From: Alteromonadaceae bacterium UBA2620
GTDB lineage: Bacteria > Pseudomonadota > Gammaproteobacteria > Enterobacterales > Alteromonadaceae
Length of the DNA: 38,720 nucleotides
Assembly: GCA_002339125.1 (NCBI GenBank)
Contig: DDJQ01000100.1
Coordinates: 1 to 38,720 of the forward strand
Direction of reading: 5' to 3'
Each line of letters opens with the position of its first letter. The stretch's first letter is position 1. This document shows positions 1-11,656 of the stretch, piece after piece. The position numbers and the translations under genes are program-made. The notes under the pieces were generated by a model. The model was not told the origin of the DNA, made no database searches, and saw only the letters and a program-made list of their open reading frames with translations.

Positions 1-750
1 ATTGATCACTGGTGGCAAACCGAAACCGGCTGGGCTATCTGCGCCAACCTGATGGGTATTGAACCCAAACCGGCCAAGCCAGGTTCATCAACCTTGCCAA
101 CGCCTGGGTTCAATGTGCAGGTTCTTGATGCCCGGGGGAATGAGTTGCCCGCTGGTGAGCAGGGCGCTATCGCGATTAAGTTACCTTTACCACCAAGCTG
201 TCTGGCAACCATTTGGGGCGATTTTGAACGCTTTAAGTCTGGTTACCTCAGCGACTTTCCCGGTTATTACTGTTCTGGTGATGGCGGTTACAAGGATGAT
301 GATGGCTATGTCTTTATTATGGGTCGAACCGATGACGTTATTAACGTAGCAGGCCACCGTTTATCCACCGGCGAAATGGAAGAAATCCTGGCGGCTCACG
401 ATGCCGTTGCCGAATGCAGTGTTATTGGCGTTCATGATGCCCTAAAAGGGCAGGAGCCCGTTGGTCTGGTATTGCTCAAAGATGGATACGACATCGACGA
501 GGATGATCTGCAAAAAGAGCTGGTTGCTATGGTCCGCAAAGAAATAGGTCCGATTGCCTGCTTTAAGCGAGCCGTAGTGGTGCCAAGGCTGCCTAAAACC
601 CGGTCTGGCAAAATACTCCGTAAGCTATTACGCCAGATTGCCTCGAATCAGGAGGTGGCAGTACCATCCACCATTGACGATCCGGCCAGTGTGCCCGAAA
701 TCGAAGCGATCATGAAAGAGCAAGGGCTGGTTAAGGAAGGTACCGATTAA
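1..750 (+). CDS. prpE: Propionyl-CoA/acetyl-CoA synthetase, C-terminal part (5' end outside window)
   Basis: Acyl-CoA synthetase of the acetyl-/propionyl-CoA synthetase family, which activates a short-chain acid to its CoA thioester through an acyl-adenylate. The frame is open from base 1, so the gene begins before the window; about 249 codons are visible. The first residues read DHWWQTETGW, the conserved A5 region of the AMP-binding domain. Further on are TIWGD, then SGDGG and GRTDDVINVAGHRL, the hinge into the C-terminal domain, and near the end TRSGKILRK, whose lysine is the catalytic and acetylation site in this family. The segment resembles PrpE and eukaryotic ACSS3 more than Acs, but substrate choice cannot be settled from a fragment. 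Two tandem hairpins with T-runs follow directly, so this is the last gene of its transcript. Confidence 0.85.
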   Translation: MDHWWQTETGWAICANLMGIEPKPAKPGSSTLPTPGFNVQVLDARGNELPAGEQGAIAIKLPLPPSCLATIWGDFERFKSGYLSDFPGYYCSGDGGYKDDDGYVFIMGRTDDVINVAGHRLSTGEMEEILAAHDAVAECSVIGVHDALKGQEPVGLVLLKDGYDIDEDDLQKELVAMVRKEIGPIACFKRAVVVPRLPKTRSGKILRKLLRQIASNQEVAVPSTIDDPASVPEIEAIMKEQGLVKEGTD

Positions 751-770
751 CCATAAAGTTTCAACATCAA

Positions 771-805
771 AGTTGCTCTTGTGCGTTCTTCGGGAGCAAC
801 TTTTT
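771..805 (+). terminator. Rho-independent terminator 1 after the acyl-CoA synthetase gene
   Basis: GTTGCTC (772-778) pairs with GAGCAAC (794-800) and is followed immediately by five T residues. It starts about 20 bases after the stop codon and is the first of two terminators in tandem. Confidence 0.8.
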
Positions 806-829
806 AGCCGGCGAAAGCCGGCTTTTTTC
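806..829 (+). terminator. Rho-independent terminator 2, tandem
   Basis: A perfect AGCCGGC / GCCGGCT stem with a GAAA-type tetraloop is followed by a run of six T. It directly abuts the first terminator, so read-through into the next gene should be very low. Confidence 0.85.
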
Positions 830-892
830 TTTGACTCCCCCGCAGCCCGCTTGCAAAATGCGGTCAGATCCATATCCGATAATGAGTAGTAC

Positions 893-1219
893 GTGATTGC
901 GTCTTTCACCACGCCTGTCAGTGATTTGCTGGCGAGTTATTTTAATGAAATGAGCCTGATGTTAATGGCAACCCTGCTGGTTGTTTATGGCGACATCATC
1001 AACAAGCAGGTTAAACGCAGCCTGAGCGGCCTGCACTTTATATTGCGCAGCGGATTATTTGTGTTGCTGTGTGCGTTTGGATATGGTGCGCTTACCTTAT
1101 ATGGTGCGCCACTGCTTCATCATATCTTTAAATTCGTGGCCTACGAGTACCGTGGTGTGGCATTTATTGCCGCCTTTGTTGCGCTTGGTGTGGCCGCTGA
1201 GCGCAGGCGGTACATCTGA
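893..1219 (+). CDS. Small membrane protein, DUF3392 family
   Basis: A 108-residue hydrophobic protein of unknown function that resembles the DUF3392 family found in Vibrio, Shewanella and Alteromonas relatives. Its length of about 110 residues is typical. Three to four hydrophobic stretches can be seen (roughly residues 20-32, 47-70 and 84-101), with a polar segment DIINKQVKRS after the first and a basic C-terminal tail ERRRYI, so it is probably an inner-membrane protein with a positive end in the cytoplasm. The only usable start in frame is GTG at 893, because an in-frame TAG lies two codons upstream. It stands alone between the tandem terminators and an AT-rich spacer. The family assignment is from memory of its sequence pattern. 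Confidence 0.65.
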   Translation: MIASFTTPVSDLLASYFNEMSLMLMATLLVVYGDIINKQVKRSLSGLHFILRSGLFVLLCAFGYGALTLYGAPLLHHIFKFVAYEYRGVAFIAAFVALGVAAERRRYI

Positions 1220-1463
1220 TAGAATGGCGGTAGTTCAGGTCTGCTGAGAGCTAATAGCTGGTTTATAAATAGAAAATAAAAAACTAATGGCCAGTGATGA
1301 AATATGCTTTACTTTAAGCGGAATTAATTCATTTGCATTTATTCATTGATAATGTCTCGTTAATATTTAGGAGTATGGACATTCTTTTCGGAAATTAAGC
1401 TGTCCTAGACACTTACTATGCATTTGTATAATTTACCTTAAAACCTGTTTGTCGGATAGTTAC
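1220..1463. other. AT-rich intergenic region upstream of the CadC-like regulator
   Basis: About 240 bases, markedly more AT-rich than the genes on either side. No ORF, tRNA or strong hairpin was found. It should carry the promoter of the downstream regulator gene, but no pair of -35/-10 boxes stands out well enough to call. Confidence 0.4.
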
Positions 1464-3995
1464 ATGGATGTACTCAAGATTAGCGACTGTATGATTGATC
1501 TTAACACTGGAGAGATGAAGTGTGGTGATCAATCACAAATCCTCTCGGACAAAAGCTTGCAGCTAATTTTATGTTTGGCAAAAGCAACAAGCCAAACTGT
1601 GAGCCGAAATGAGTTGTTAAATGAAATATGGCAGGATCGAGTTGTAACTGACGATTCACTTACCAATCTGGTGAGTATAACTCGCGCTCAATTAAAGCTA
1701 ATTGGTCAAAATGATTTAATAAAAACGTTGCCCAAAAAAGGTTATCGATTAGTTGGTAATGTTGAATTTGTTTCTCATTCAAGTCAAAAACAGCCCAAGC
1801 AAGCTTCACTTAGCCTGACAACTCAAACCTTACGATTAATCACTAAAAGACACTTAGTTATTTCCTTCTTGTTAACGTGTATCGTTGCTGCTTTATTAAT
1901 TGTCAATAGCGACAAAGATAAACTGACTGTGGCTATTTTGCCTGTCACACTCATAGACAGTGAATTTTCTTATGGAGAGAGCTTAATGCAGGAATTGCAT
2001 TTCTCGGCTACTCAACAAAAGAACTTGTCTGTATTGTCTCATTCGCAAGCAGTAAAAACCTGGGGTGAAAAAGCAGACCTAAACATCCTAAATACTGAGC
2101 TCGATACGGATTACGCAGTGGAAACTCAATTACGTTCGCAAGGTGAGCACCAAAGAGTCACTATGCAATGGGTGAGCACCAAAAATAGGGAGGCATTATT
2201 GACCGGAGCTTATGATGTCTACACGCCTCTTCTGAAAAGTGACTCTGCGGTTATTTGGCAGAACATCAGTCAACTGTTTATTCAACAATCATTGTTTGAA
2301 TTAGGAGTGTTTGATACCAGCAAAGCGAATACAGCAATTAATTTATGTAATTTATATTATCAACATTTTCTACTCTACAAAGATGGATTTCTAAAAAATA
2401 TAGAGTTAATTGCTCCTAGTGGATTGAAAATTTGTGCAACAAGCATTGAGTTAGCACCACAAAATTTACAGGCCCGAGTTAATCAAATTGAGCTCTATGA
2501 TGCGTTAATTAGAAGTGATTTACCCAATGCAGCTATGCAGAGCGTTTATTTGGAGTTATTTGAACAAGCGATTGAAAACTTAAAGCAGCTGCCAAATTCA
2601 GAAGTAGAAGTGATGGAATCCCGTTTACTTTTCTTAATTGCACAGGTGGCCAATTATGCTAAGGAAATTGACTTGGATAAAGTTTATTCCGAAAGCGAAA
2701 GTATCATTCAGACGCTTGAAAATAAAACAATAACAGCCAAATTTGCCAATAGAGCAGGGGTGATCCGGCAAAGGCATATCAATCATTTATTAAGGCAGGG
2801 AAAAAATGCAAGCGAGTTAGCAAAACTGGCTCATGCCATTGTAGATAAAGGGCTGGCATTGGAGCCCAACAATAACCATTTACTCTACACCAAAGGAGGC
2901 ATCTATTTCAGACAAGCCTGGATGCAAGTGGCTGCTGGAGAAAACCCGACCCTGGCTTATAACAGTGCTATTGCTTTTTTTAAGAGTAGCCTGATGCAAG
3001 GTGATGCCAGAGCAGTGAATTACGATAGTATTGCCAGTTCATATTCTAATTTAGCTCGATGGCAAATCGAGCAAGGGGTACCCTTTGCGGACAATGCACA
3101 AAAAGCAAAAGAAGCTTATGCGCTAGCATTCGCCCGTTCTGAAACGAACTTTCGTAGTCGCAACAATGCTGCCGACATGTACGCCGCCTTAATGTGGGCC
3201 TACGGTAATTCAGAAGCCACATTCCAAGACTATTTTTCCGAAGGTGTTAAAGCAGCGAAAGCCGCTTTAGTCATTAAACCAGATTATCCGTACCCGAATT
3301 TTGTGCTATCACAATTGTACTGGGCTCAGGCCAAACTAGATTTTGCAGCAAATACCGGATCCGTAGTCGCTGCATTAGAGTGCGCTCAATATTTTAAGAC
3401 CGGTGCAAACCTGATGTCGAAAAAAGCCAGCCTGTATGCTGCATTGGCGTATTGCCAGATTGTTGAAACGCAAATTAATATACAGCAACAGCGCTTAAAC
3501 GATGCGTTAACATCGATTAATGCGCTACAACGCACCGTCTCAAAAATAGAGGAAATGGGACAAAAAAGTTTTCAGTTTTTGTTCGTAAGCGGCGAAGCGG
3601 CGTTGTTACAAGCGGCTCTGTCAAAGTTAAATCAACAGCCACAACAAGCGAACTCTTACTTACTCGAAGCTATAGGTAACTTTTCTCAGGCTATGAATCA
3701 AATCGATAGCAATCGTGAAGTATTGATGGGGGTAATGAAAGCGCTGATTATGAAAGAGCAATTAGGTGCAGAGGTTGGCTCTACAGAGTTCAGCGATTCG
3801 CGCTATACAATGTCTCATTTGTTACCACACTTTGACAATAATTTCCCCAATGACGGTCGCACTCCATTACTAACACAACTCTCCCAGTCGGATAAATTTG
3901 AAAAAAATCTAGTTCAGAGAAGTAATGAAAGTTTTGTGCAATTTATTCGAAGAGCGTCATTGTACTACAGTTTAGAGCCTTTTATTCGTGACTGA
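1464..3995 (+). CDS. CadC/ToxR-like membrane-anchored transcriptional regulator with TPR-type C-terminal domain
   Basis: A one-component regulator of about 843 residues. Residues 1-100 form an OmpR/PhoB-type winged-helix DNA-binding domain: SRNELLNEIW, then VVTDDSLTNLVSITRAQL, then the wing LIKTLPKKGYRL. A single transmembrane segment follows at about 131-148 (HLVISFLLTCIVAALLIVN). The remaining 690 residues lie outside the membrane and are helical and repeat-like (GLALEPNNNHLLYTKG, AALVIKPDYPYPNFVLSQLYWAQ), as in TPR-bearing CadC-like proteins. The topology implies that a periplasmic signal is passed directly to a membrane-tethered DNA-binding domain; the signal is unknown. I prefer ATG at 1464. 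An in-frame TTG at 1449 would add five residues, and neither start has a strong ribosome site. The gene is more AT-rich than its neighbours, which may indicate transfer. It lies 145 bases upstream of a PEP-CTERM-like gene on the same strand, a possible target. Confidence 0.8.
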   Translation: MDVLKISDCMIDLNTGEMKCGDQSQILSDKSLQLILCLAKATSQTVSRNELLNEIWQDRVVTDDSLTNLVSITRAQLKLIGQNDLIKTLPKKGYRLVGNVEFVSHSSQKQPKQASLSLTTQTLRLITKRHLVISFLLTCIVAALLIVNSDKDKLTVAILPVTLIDSEFSYGESLMQELHFSATQQKNLSVLSHSQAVKTWGEKADLNILNTELDTDYAVETQLRSQGEHQRVTMQWVSTKNREALLTGAYDVYTPLLKSDSAVIWQNISQLFIQQSLFELGVFDTSKANTAINLCNLYYQHFLLYKDGFLKNIELIAPSGLKICATSIELAPQNLQARVNQIELYDALIRSDLPNAAMQSVYLELFEQAIENLKQLPNSEVEVMESRLLFLIAQVANYAKEIDLDKVYSESESIIQTLENKTITAKFANRAGVIRQRHINHLLRQGKNASELAKLAHAIVDKGLALEPNNNHLLYTKGGIYFRQAWMQVAAGENPTLAYNSAIAFFKSSLMQGDARAVNYDSIASSYSNLARWQIEQGVPFADNAQKAKEAYALAFARSETNFRSRNNAADMYAALMWAYGNSEATFQDYFSEGVKAAKAALVIKPDYPYPNFVLSQLYWAQAKLDFAANTGSVVAALECAQYFKTGANLMSKKASLYAALAYCQIVETQINIQQQRLNDALTSINALQRTVSKIEEMGQKSFQFLFVSGEAALLQAALSKLNQQPQQANSYLLEAIGNFSQAMNQIDSNREVLMGVMKALIMKEQLGAEVGSTEFSDSRYTMSHLLPHFDNNFPNDGRTPLLTQLSQSDKFEKNLVQRSNESFVQFIRRASLYYSLEPFIRD

Positions 3996-4140
3996 AGAGA
4001 ATTGTTACTTATTGAAAAATGGTAAAAAATTATTATTTTGGTTTTTTTTAGGTTTTCTTTAGGTTTTTCTGTAGCTCTTGGCTTAGGTTATGTTGCAATC
4101 CTTTAAGACGACTAATATATAACCTACAGGGAGCGTGAAC

Positions 4141-4926
4141 ATGTCAAACATAAGGTTACACTGTCATTTATTACTTACTTTTACTCTACTTGTACTGGCC
4201 AATCCGGCTAGTGCAGCCATATTTTCAACCTTATCAAATGATAAAGGCTGGATTTACCAGGTAGAAAACCCGCCATTTCCATCCTCGTATAGTCAGGGAA
4301 ATAACCAAAATACATTTACCGGTCGCAGTTTCAGAAGTGATTACAATAGTTTTTGGCAATTCGACATACAGGAATTTATGAGTATTGACCCGTCTAAACT
4401 GGTGATAAATTCTGTCGAGCTGTTTTTTGAAAATACTACTGATGCTGCGTTTATCAACTTAGTGGAAGAGAACTCGTTGTCGATTTTCGATGTTGATAAT
4501 GACGAAGTTAACACTGGTGGTGACCTTTCTTACCGATATATGGATCTCCAATCGGGTAATGTTTACGGAACTGATGTGCTGGACTTTTACTCCACTTCCG
4601 AGTTGCCTTATGACACTGTGCCTGATCTTACCATTGAGTTAAATCAGGTTGCTTTGAACGACATTCTTGCATCAGCAACGAATTATTTCCAGATAGGCGT
4701 ATATCTGGAGGGCCCACGTGATGTCAGTGATGGCAAGAATGCTATGGGCCTCTGGAGCAGTTCTGAAGGGCCGGTTGTTACCCTCAATATCGATTATGAT
4801 CTAGAACCATCGGGACCAACCAAAGTAAATGCTCCTTCGATGGTCACGTTGCTTGGAATGGGAATCACTGGTCTGTTATTTAAAACAAACTGTCGCCGAA
4901 GAAAGCAGAAAGTGTCGCCCTTATGA
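4141..4926 (+). CDS. Exported protein with PEP-CTERM-like C-terminal sorting tail
   Basis: A 261-residue exported protein of unknown function. It starts with a signal peptide (hydrophobic stretch LLLTFTLLVLA, cleavage near NPASAA). The C-terminus has the tripartite form of a sorting signal: a VNAPS motif, a hydrophobic helix (MVTLLGMGITGLLF) and a basic cluster CRRRKQK. In Alteromonadales the canonical VPEP motif is often replaced by V-x-APS, so I read this as a PEP-CTERM variant handled by an exosortase encoded elsewhere. The mature part is rich in Asp, Asn and Ser and predicted mostly beta. The start is ATG 4141: AGGGAG at 4128-4133 sits 7 bases before it, whereas the GTG at 4135 would be only 1 base from the ribosome site. 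The binding target or role is not recognised. Confidence 0.7.
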   Translation: MSNIRLHCHLLLTFTLLVLANPASAAIFSTLSNDKGWIYQVENPPFPSSYSQGNNQNTFTGRSFRSDYNSFWQFDIQEFMSIDPSKLVINSVELFFENTTDAAFINLVEENSLSIFDVDNDEVNTGGDLSYRYMDLQSGNVYGTDVLDFYSTSELPYDTVPDLTIELNQVALNDILASATNYFQIGVYLEGPRDVSDGKNAMGLWSSSEGPVVTLNIDYDLEPSGPTKVNAPSMVTLLGMGITGLLFKTNCRRRKQKVSPL

Positions 4927-4966
4927 TATGTGAAGTGCCCTTCGTATTGAGTTAATTGGCCGAGCT

Positions 4967-5004
4967 GTGCCTGGAAGGTTTTCGGCAACGAACCTTTCAG
5001 GCAC
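4967..5004 (+). other. Long hairpin downstream of the PEP-CTERM-like gene
   Basis: Arms GTGCCTGGAAGGTT (4967-4980) and AACCTTTCAGGCAC (4991-5004) pair over 14 positions with one G-T wobble around a 10-base loop. No T-run follows, so it is not a classic terminator; it might protect the 3' end of the transcript or belong to a small repeat family. The rest of 4927-5148 holds no gene that I can recognise. Confidence 0.5.
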
Positions 5005-5148
5005 CAATGAGGTTGCTCTCTTCACACTAGCCTGGCTATTCATCTTTTCGAGTACTCAGGTGTACTTTGCAAAGTTGCCGAACAGCGTTCCTTCAAATTG
5101 CTCGGCTTGAGCCATTGTTGTGTAGTTCGGCGAACTTTCACAAGAATA

Positions 5149-5832
5149 TTAGTAATACATATCCGCATCCACAGCCGGGGCGGGTGGGGCAATTTCAATG
5201 GCGTAGTACATTGCTGCAATCACTATAATGACCAGTATGAGTGCCAGTAATAGCCGCGAAGAAGATATACCCGGTTCGTTGGTGGGTTTCTTACCATGCA
5301 GCATAGCCGGTACCAGCATCTGCTTTTTAAAACGGGCATAAAATACTACTGCGATAATATGCAGCGCAATTGCTGCCAGCAGAATATTAAAGGCCGTATG
5401 GTGAATAGAATTCATGGTGTCGCGGGTGGCGTCGGACACGGCATCGTAATAAGGGCCGTTATTGATAATATCGTCGCCGATAAATAAGCCGCTGATACCT
5501 TGTAGCGCCACTAACAACAGCAGGGCGATAACCATCCAGCCGCCCATAGGGTTGTGCCCGGCATGTTCTGGCGAATTTGGGTTAGTCATGGTTTTCGCAT
5601 AGGAAAGCACTTTGCCGGGGCCGGCTAAAAACTGACTGAAACGGGCGTAGGTGGTACCTGCAAATCCCCACAGTAAGCGGAACAAAATAAGGCCCAGTGT
5701 GAAATAGCCAATTTTAAAATGCCAGTCAATGGCGTCGAGTACCTCAGCAGTTAAGTATTGTGCCACGATGCAGGCTACTAACAGCCAGTGGAAGAGGCGG
5801 GTCGGAATATCCCAGATAAGACGTTTTTCCAT
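5149..5832 (-). CDS. Cytochrome b561-type membrane protein
   Basis: A 227-residue bacterial cytochrome b561, an integral-membrane di-haem electron carrier. The N-terminal WDIPTRLFHWLL is typical of the family and its histidine is a likely haem ligand. Further histidines lie in DWHFKIGY (helix 2), SIHHTAFN (helix 3) and ALHIIAV (helix 4). Four core transmembrane helices plus an extra C-terminal hydrophobic helix (LLLALILVIIVIAAMYYAI) can be seen. The open frame extends upstream to 6120, but the sequence ahead of MEKRLIWD is not family-like and overlaps dapB; ATG at 5832 has an AGGA ribosome site 8-9 bases upstream and is the better start. Such proteins often partner a soluble cytochrome c; none is adjacent here. 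It is transcribed divergently from dapB. Confidence 0.8.
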   Translation of the reverse strand: MEKRLIWDIPTRLFHWLLVACIVAQYLTAEVLDAIDWHFKIGYFTLGLILFRLLWGFAGTTYARFSQFLAGPGKVLSYAKTMTNPNSPEHAGHNPMGGWMVIALLLLVALQGISGLFIGDDIINNGPYYDAVSDATRDTMNSIHHTAFNILLAAIALHIIAVVFYARFKKQMLVPAMLHGKKPTNEPGISSSRLLLALILVIIVIAAMYYAIEIAPPAPAVDADMYY

Positions 5833-6051
5833 TTCTATAAGTCCTGTAACAAACCTTTTGGTGTTAAGTGTGATTAATTTTATGCGGCGCAATGGGTTCT
5901 CATTGAAGCCGGACAGGTATAAAAGTTCAACCATTTGTGGGTTTTCATCTGCACGGCTATCAGGCACAATTCGCCCATCAACAGTCACATTGCCCGGAAA
6001 ACTGTCCCTACAGTCAACCAAGGGCACCTTAAATAAGCAAGCAGGTTTTCG

Positions 6052-6855
6052 ATGAAAGTAGGTCTTTTTGGCGCCAATGGTCGGATGGGACGGGTATTGA
6101 TTGAAGCGCTCAATGAACATGATACCGCCTCATTAAGTGTTGCATCGGTACGTGATGACTCTCCGTGGGTCGGTATGGACGTAGGTGAACTGGCGGGCAT
6201 AGGAAAGCTGGAAACTGCATGTAGTGCTTTGTCTTCCATTGACCCGGCAGACGTCGATGTGATGATCGACTTTACTCTGCCTGCCGCGTTCGATAGTAAC
6301 CTCAAGTGGTGTGTGACCAATAATAAGCCTGTAGTCATTGGCACTACCGGTTTGTCAGCCGCACAGCTGGACTTACTGGCTGATACAGCAACCAAAATTC
6401 CGGTGGTATTTGCCGCAAATTACAGTGTTGGGGTGAATTTAATGTTATCCCTGGTAAAACAGGCTGCCCGTGCATTGGGCGCAACTGCGGATATCGAGAT
6501 TTTAGAGGCGCATCACCGCTTTAAACAGGATGCGCCGTCGGGTACTGCCATGGCGATTGGTGAAGCTATTGCTGACGAGCTGGGTCGCGACCTGTCAACC
6601 TGCGCTGTTTATGGCCGCGAGGGCAAAACACCGCCGCGAGACCACAACACTATTGGCTTTGCCACTGTTCGCGCCGGTGACGTAGTGGGTGAGCATACTG
6701 CTTTGTTCGCGGATATTGGTGAACGCCTGGAGATTACCCATAAGGCTTCCAGTCGCTTAACTTTTGCCCGTGGTGCGGTGCAGGCTGCCATGTGGCTGTC
6801 GCAGCAGGATGCCGGCCAGTACGGCATGAATGACGTATTGTCTTTAAATCAATAA
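6052..6855 (+). CDS. dapB: 4-hydroxy-tetrahydrodipicolinate reductase
   Basis: DapB reduces 4-hydroxy-tetrahydrodipicolinate to tetrahydrodipicolinate with NAD(P)H, in the lysine and meso-diaminopimelate pathway. Its 267 residues fit the usual 265-275. The Rossmann nucleotide-binding motif GANGRMG is at residues 7-13. The catalytic stretch LEAHHRFKQDAPSGTAM (from about residue 151) holds the two conserved histidines 154-155, Lys158 and the DAPSGTA substrate loop. VIGTTGLS and ANYSVGVN are also conserved. ATG 6052 has an AGG ribosome site at a suitable distance. The order dapB-carA-carB on one strand is common in gammaproteobacteria, but a carA promoter in the spacer suggests the two are not strictly co-transcribed. 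Confidence 0.95.
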   Translation: MKVGLFGANGRMGRVLIEALNEHDTASLSVASVRDDSPWVGMDVGELAGIGKLETACSALSSIDPADVDVMIDFTLPAAFDSNLKWCVTNNKPVVIGTTGLSAAQLDLLADTATKIPVVFAANYSVGVNLMLSLVKQAARALGATADIEILEAHHRFKQDAPSGTAMAIGEAIADELGRDLSTCAVYGREGKTPPRDHNTIGFATVRAGDVVGEHTALFADIGERLEITHKASSRLTFARGAVQAAMWLSQQDAGQYGMNDVLSLNQ

Positions 6856-6957
6856 TAAATAGAAACGGCAGAAAATGGCCCAATGAATTGCTTTTTTGGC
6901 ATCTTTGCGTGAATTTATAGCTTAACGGGTTATTTTAATGATTTTTCCAGATCGGAA

Positions 6958-6986
6958 TAGACCTTTAAAGTCTCTTAAGCTATAAT
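6958..6986 (+). promoter_or_regulatory. Candidate sigma-70 promoter of carAB
   Basis: A consensus -10 box TATAAT (6981-6986) lies 17 bases after TAGACC (6958-6963), which matches the -35 consensus at four of six positions. It would start a leader of about 165 bases ahead of carA. Confidence 0.5.
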
Positions 6987-7162
6987 CCACGGAATTTGCC
7001 AAAAATTAGTGTTGAAACCGCTGCTGCATTAGCTTTAGCGGCAGTTTGAGCACATATTCATTAGCTGCAAATTCTAGTAAACGGGATGTAAATTGAATAT
7101 TACCTCCCGTTTTTTGTGAGTGTTATTTAAAACTCTCGGTTATCCTTAATTTGGAGGTTGAC
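6987..7162 (+). promoter_or_regulatory. carAB leader with terminator-like hairpin
   Basis: The dapB-carA spacer (6856-7162) is gene-free. Its second half would be transcribed as a leader. AACGGGA (7080-7086) pairs with TCCCGTT (7105-7111), followed by further T residues to 7115: a terminator-like hairpin about 48 bases before the carA start. An upstream CCGCT (7018-7022) / AGCGG (7037-7041) pairing is also possible. The hairpin may end dapB transcripts or act as an attenuator for carAB. I see no clear pyrimidine-rich leader peptide and no full ArgR box, so the control signal is unknown. Confidence 0.45.
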
Positions 7163-8293
7163 TTGGCTAATTCCGCCCTTCTGGTCTTAGAAGATGGTTC
7201 TGTGTTTAAGGGTACTGCTATTGGTGCTCAAGGTATGTCAGTTGGTGAAGTAGTATTTAATACATCAATGACGGGCTACCAGGAAATTCTGACCGACCCT
7301 TCTTACGCTGAACAAATTGTTACTCTTACTTATCCCCATATCGGCAATACCGGTACCAACCAGGAAGATGTTGAATCAAACAAAATCTGGTCAAAAGGTC
7401 TGGTTATAAGAGATCTCCCTCTCGTTGCCAGCAATTTTCGAAATGAACAAACGCTGTCTGATTATCTCAAAGCCAACAATGTAGTGGGCATTGCAGATAT
7501 CGACACTCGTCGCTTAACGCGCATTCTGCGCGACAAAGGCGCGCAAAACGGTTGCATCATCTGCACCGACGCGCTGGATGAAGCGGCGGCGCTGGAAAAC
7601 GCCAAAGCGTTCCCAGGCCTCAAAGGAATGGATTTAGCTAAAGTGGTTTCGACCACAGAAATCACCGAATGGACCAGCGGTGTATGGGAGCTTGAAGGCG
7701 GCTATAAAGACGGTGCGGATTATAAATACCATGTAGTGGCCTACGACTACGGTGCCAAACACAACATCCTGCGTATGTTGGTTGACCGCGGCTGTAAGTT
7801 AACGCTGGTGCCGGCACAAACCTCAGCAGAAGACGTTCTGGCGATGAATCCGGACGGTGTGTTCCTGTCAAACGGCCCGGGCGACCCTGAGCCGTGTGAC
7901 TACGCTATTGAAGCGATTAAAACTATCGTCGACACCGGTTTACCGGTATTCGGTATCTGTTTAGGCCACCAGTTACTGGCTCTGGCCAGCGGTGCTAAAA
8001 CGGTCAAGATGAAGTTTGGTCACCATGGTGCCAACCACCCGGTGAAAGACCTGGAGCGTGATGTGGTGATGATCACCAGTCAAAACCACGGTTTTGCGGT
8101 TGATGAAGCAAATCTGCCAGACAACCTTAAAGTGACGCACGTGTCGTTGTTTGATAAATCCCTGCAGGGTATTCATCGTATCGACAAACCAGCGTTCAGC
8201 TTCCAGGGTCACCCTGAAGCCAGCCCTGGTCCGCACGATGCAGCTGCATTATTTGATCACTTTATCGACTTAATCGAACAGTCAAAGCAGTAG
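7163..8293 (+). CDS. carA: Carbamoyl-phosphate synthase small subunit (glutaminase)
   Basis: CarA hydrolyses glutamine and channels ammonia to CarB to make carbamoyl phosphate for arginine and pyrimidine synthesis. It is 376 residues, close to E. coli CarA, and very similar through SALLVLEDG, GEVVFNTSMTGYQEILTDPSY and QGHPEASPGPHDAA. The class I glutaminase nucleophile lies in FGICLGHQ (Cys266). I choose TTG at 7163: GGAGG at 7153-7157 sits 5 bases upstream and the protein then begins as expected (ANSALLVLED). E. coli carA also uses TTG. The in-frame TTG at 7151 lies before this ribosome site. carB follows after 12 bases, so the two are co-transcribed. Confidence 0.96.
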   Translation: MANSALLVLEDGSVFKGTAIGAQGMSVGEVVFNTSMTGYQEILTDPSYAEQIVTLTYPHIGNTGTNQEDVESNKIWSKGLVIRDLPLVASNFRNEQTLSDYLKANNVVGIADIDTRRLTRILRDKGAQNGCIICTDALDEAAALENAKAFPGLKGMDLAKVVSTTEITEWTSGVWELEGGYKDGADYKYHVVAYDYGAKHNILRMLVDRGCKLTLVPAQTSAEDVLAMNPDGVFLSNGPGDPEPCDYAIEAIKTIVDTGLPVFGICLGHQLLALASGAKTVKMKFGHHGANHPVKDLERDVVMITSQNHGFAVDEANLPDNLKVTHVSLFDKSLQGIHRIDKPAFSFQGHPEASPGPHDAAALFDHFIDLIEQSKQ

Positions 8294-8305
8294 GAACTTG
8301 CCCCA

Positions 8306-11527
<3,222 letters not shown>

Positions 11528-11589
11528 TGACAAAAAGCAGGATCCTGTGTATTCTTCTTTAACGCATTAATTCGTTATTAACTATTGAA

Positions 11590-11617
11590 AAATGCGCCCA
11601 CCGGGCGCATTTTTTTG
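11590..11617 (+). terminator. Rho-independent terminator after carAB
   Basis: ATGCGCCC (11592-11599) and GGGCGCAT (11603-11610) form a GC-rich 8-bp stem flanked by A residues and followed by at least six T. It lies between the carB stop and greA. Confidence 0.9.
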
Positions 11618-11656
11618 TTTCAGGTAAACTATTTCCAGGTAAGTGAGAATAACAAC

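Noticed and set aside
1449..1463. TTG start five codons upstream for the CadC-like regulator
   Set aside because: No ribosome site is present and the domain begins just as well at ATG 1464; kept as an alternative only.
5833..6120. Long N-terminal extension of the cytochrome b561 ORF up to 6120
   Set aside because: It overlaps the dapB start, has no family-like sequence and lacks a ribosome site, while ATG 5832 has one and gives the standard N-terminus.
7054..7100. ArgR-box-like half-sites (ATATTCAT, TTGAATAT) ahead of carA
   Set aside because: The halves are separated and in the wrong order for an 18-bp ARG box; they do not exceed what AT-rich sequence offers.
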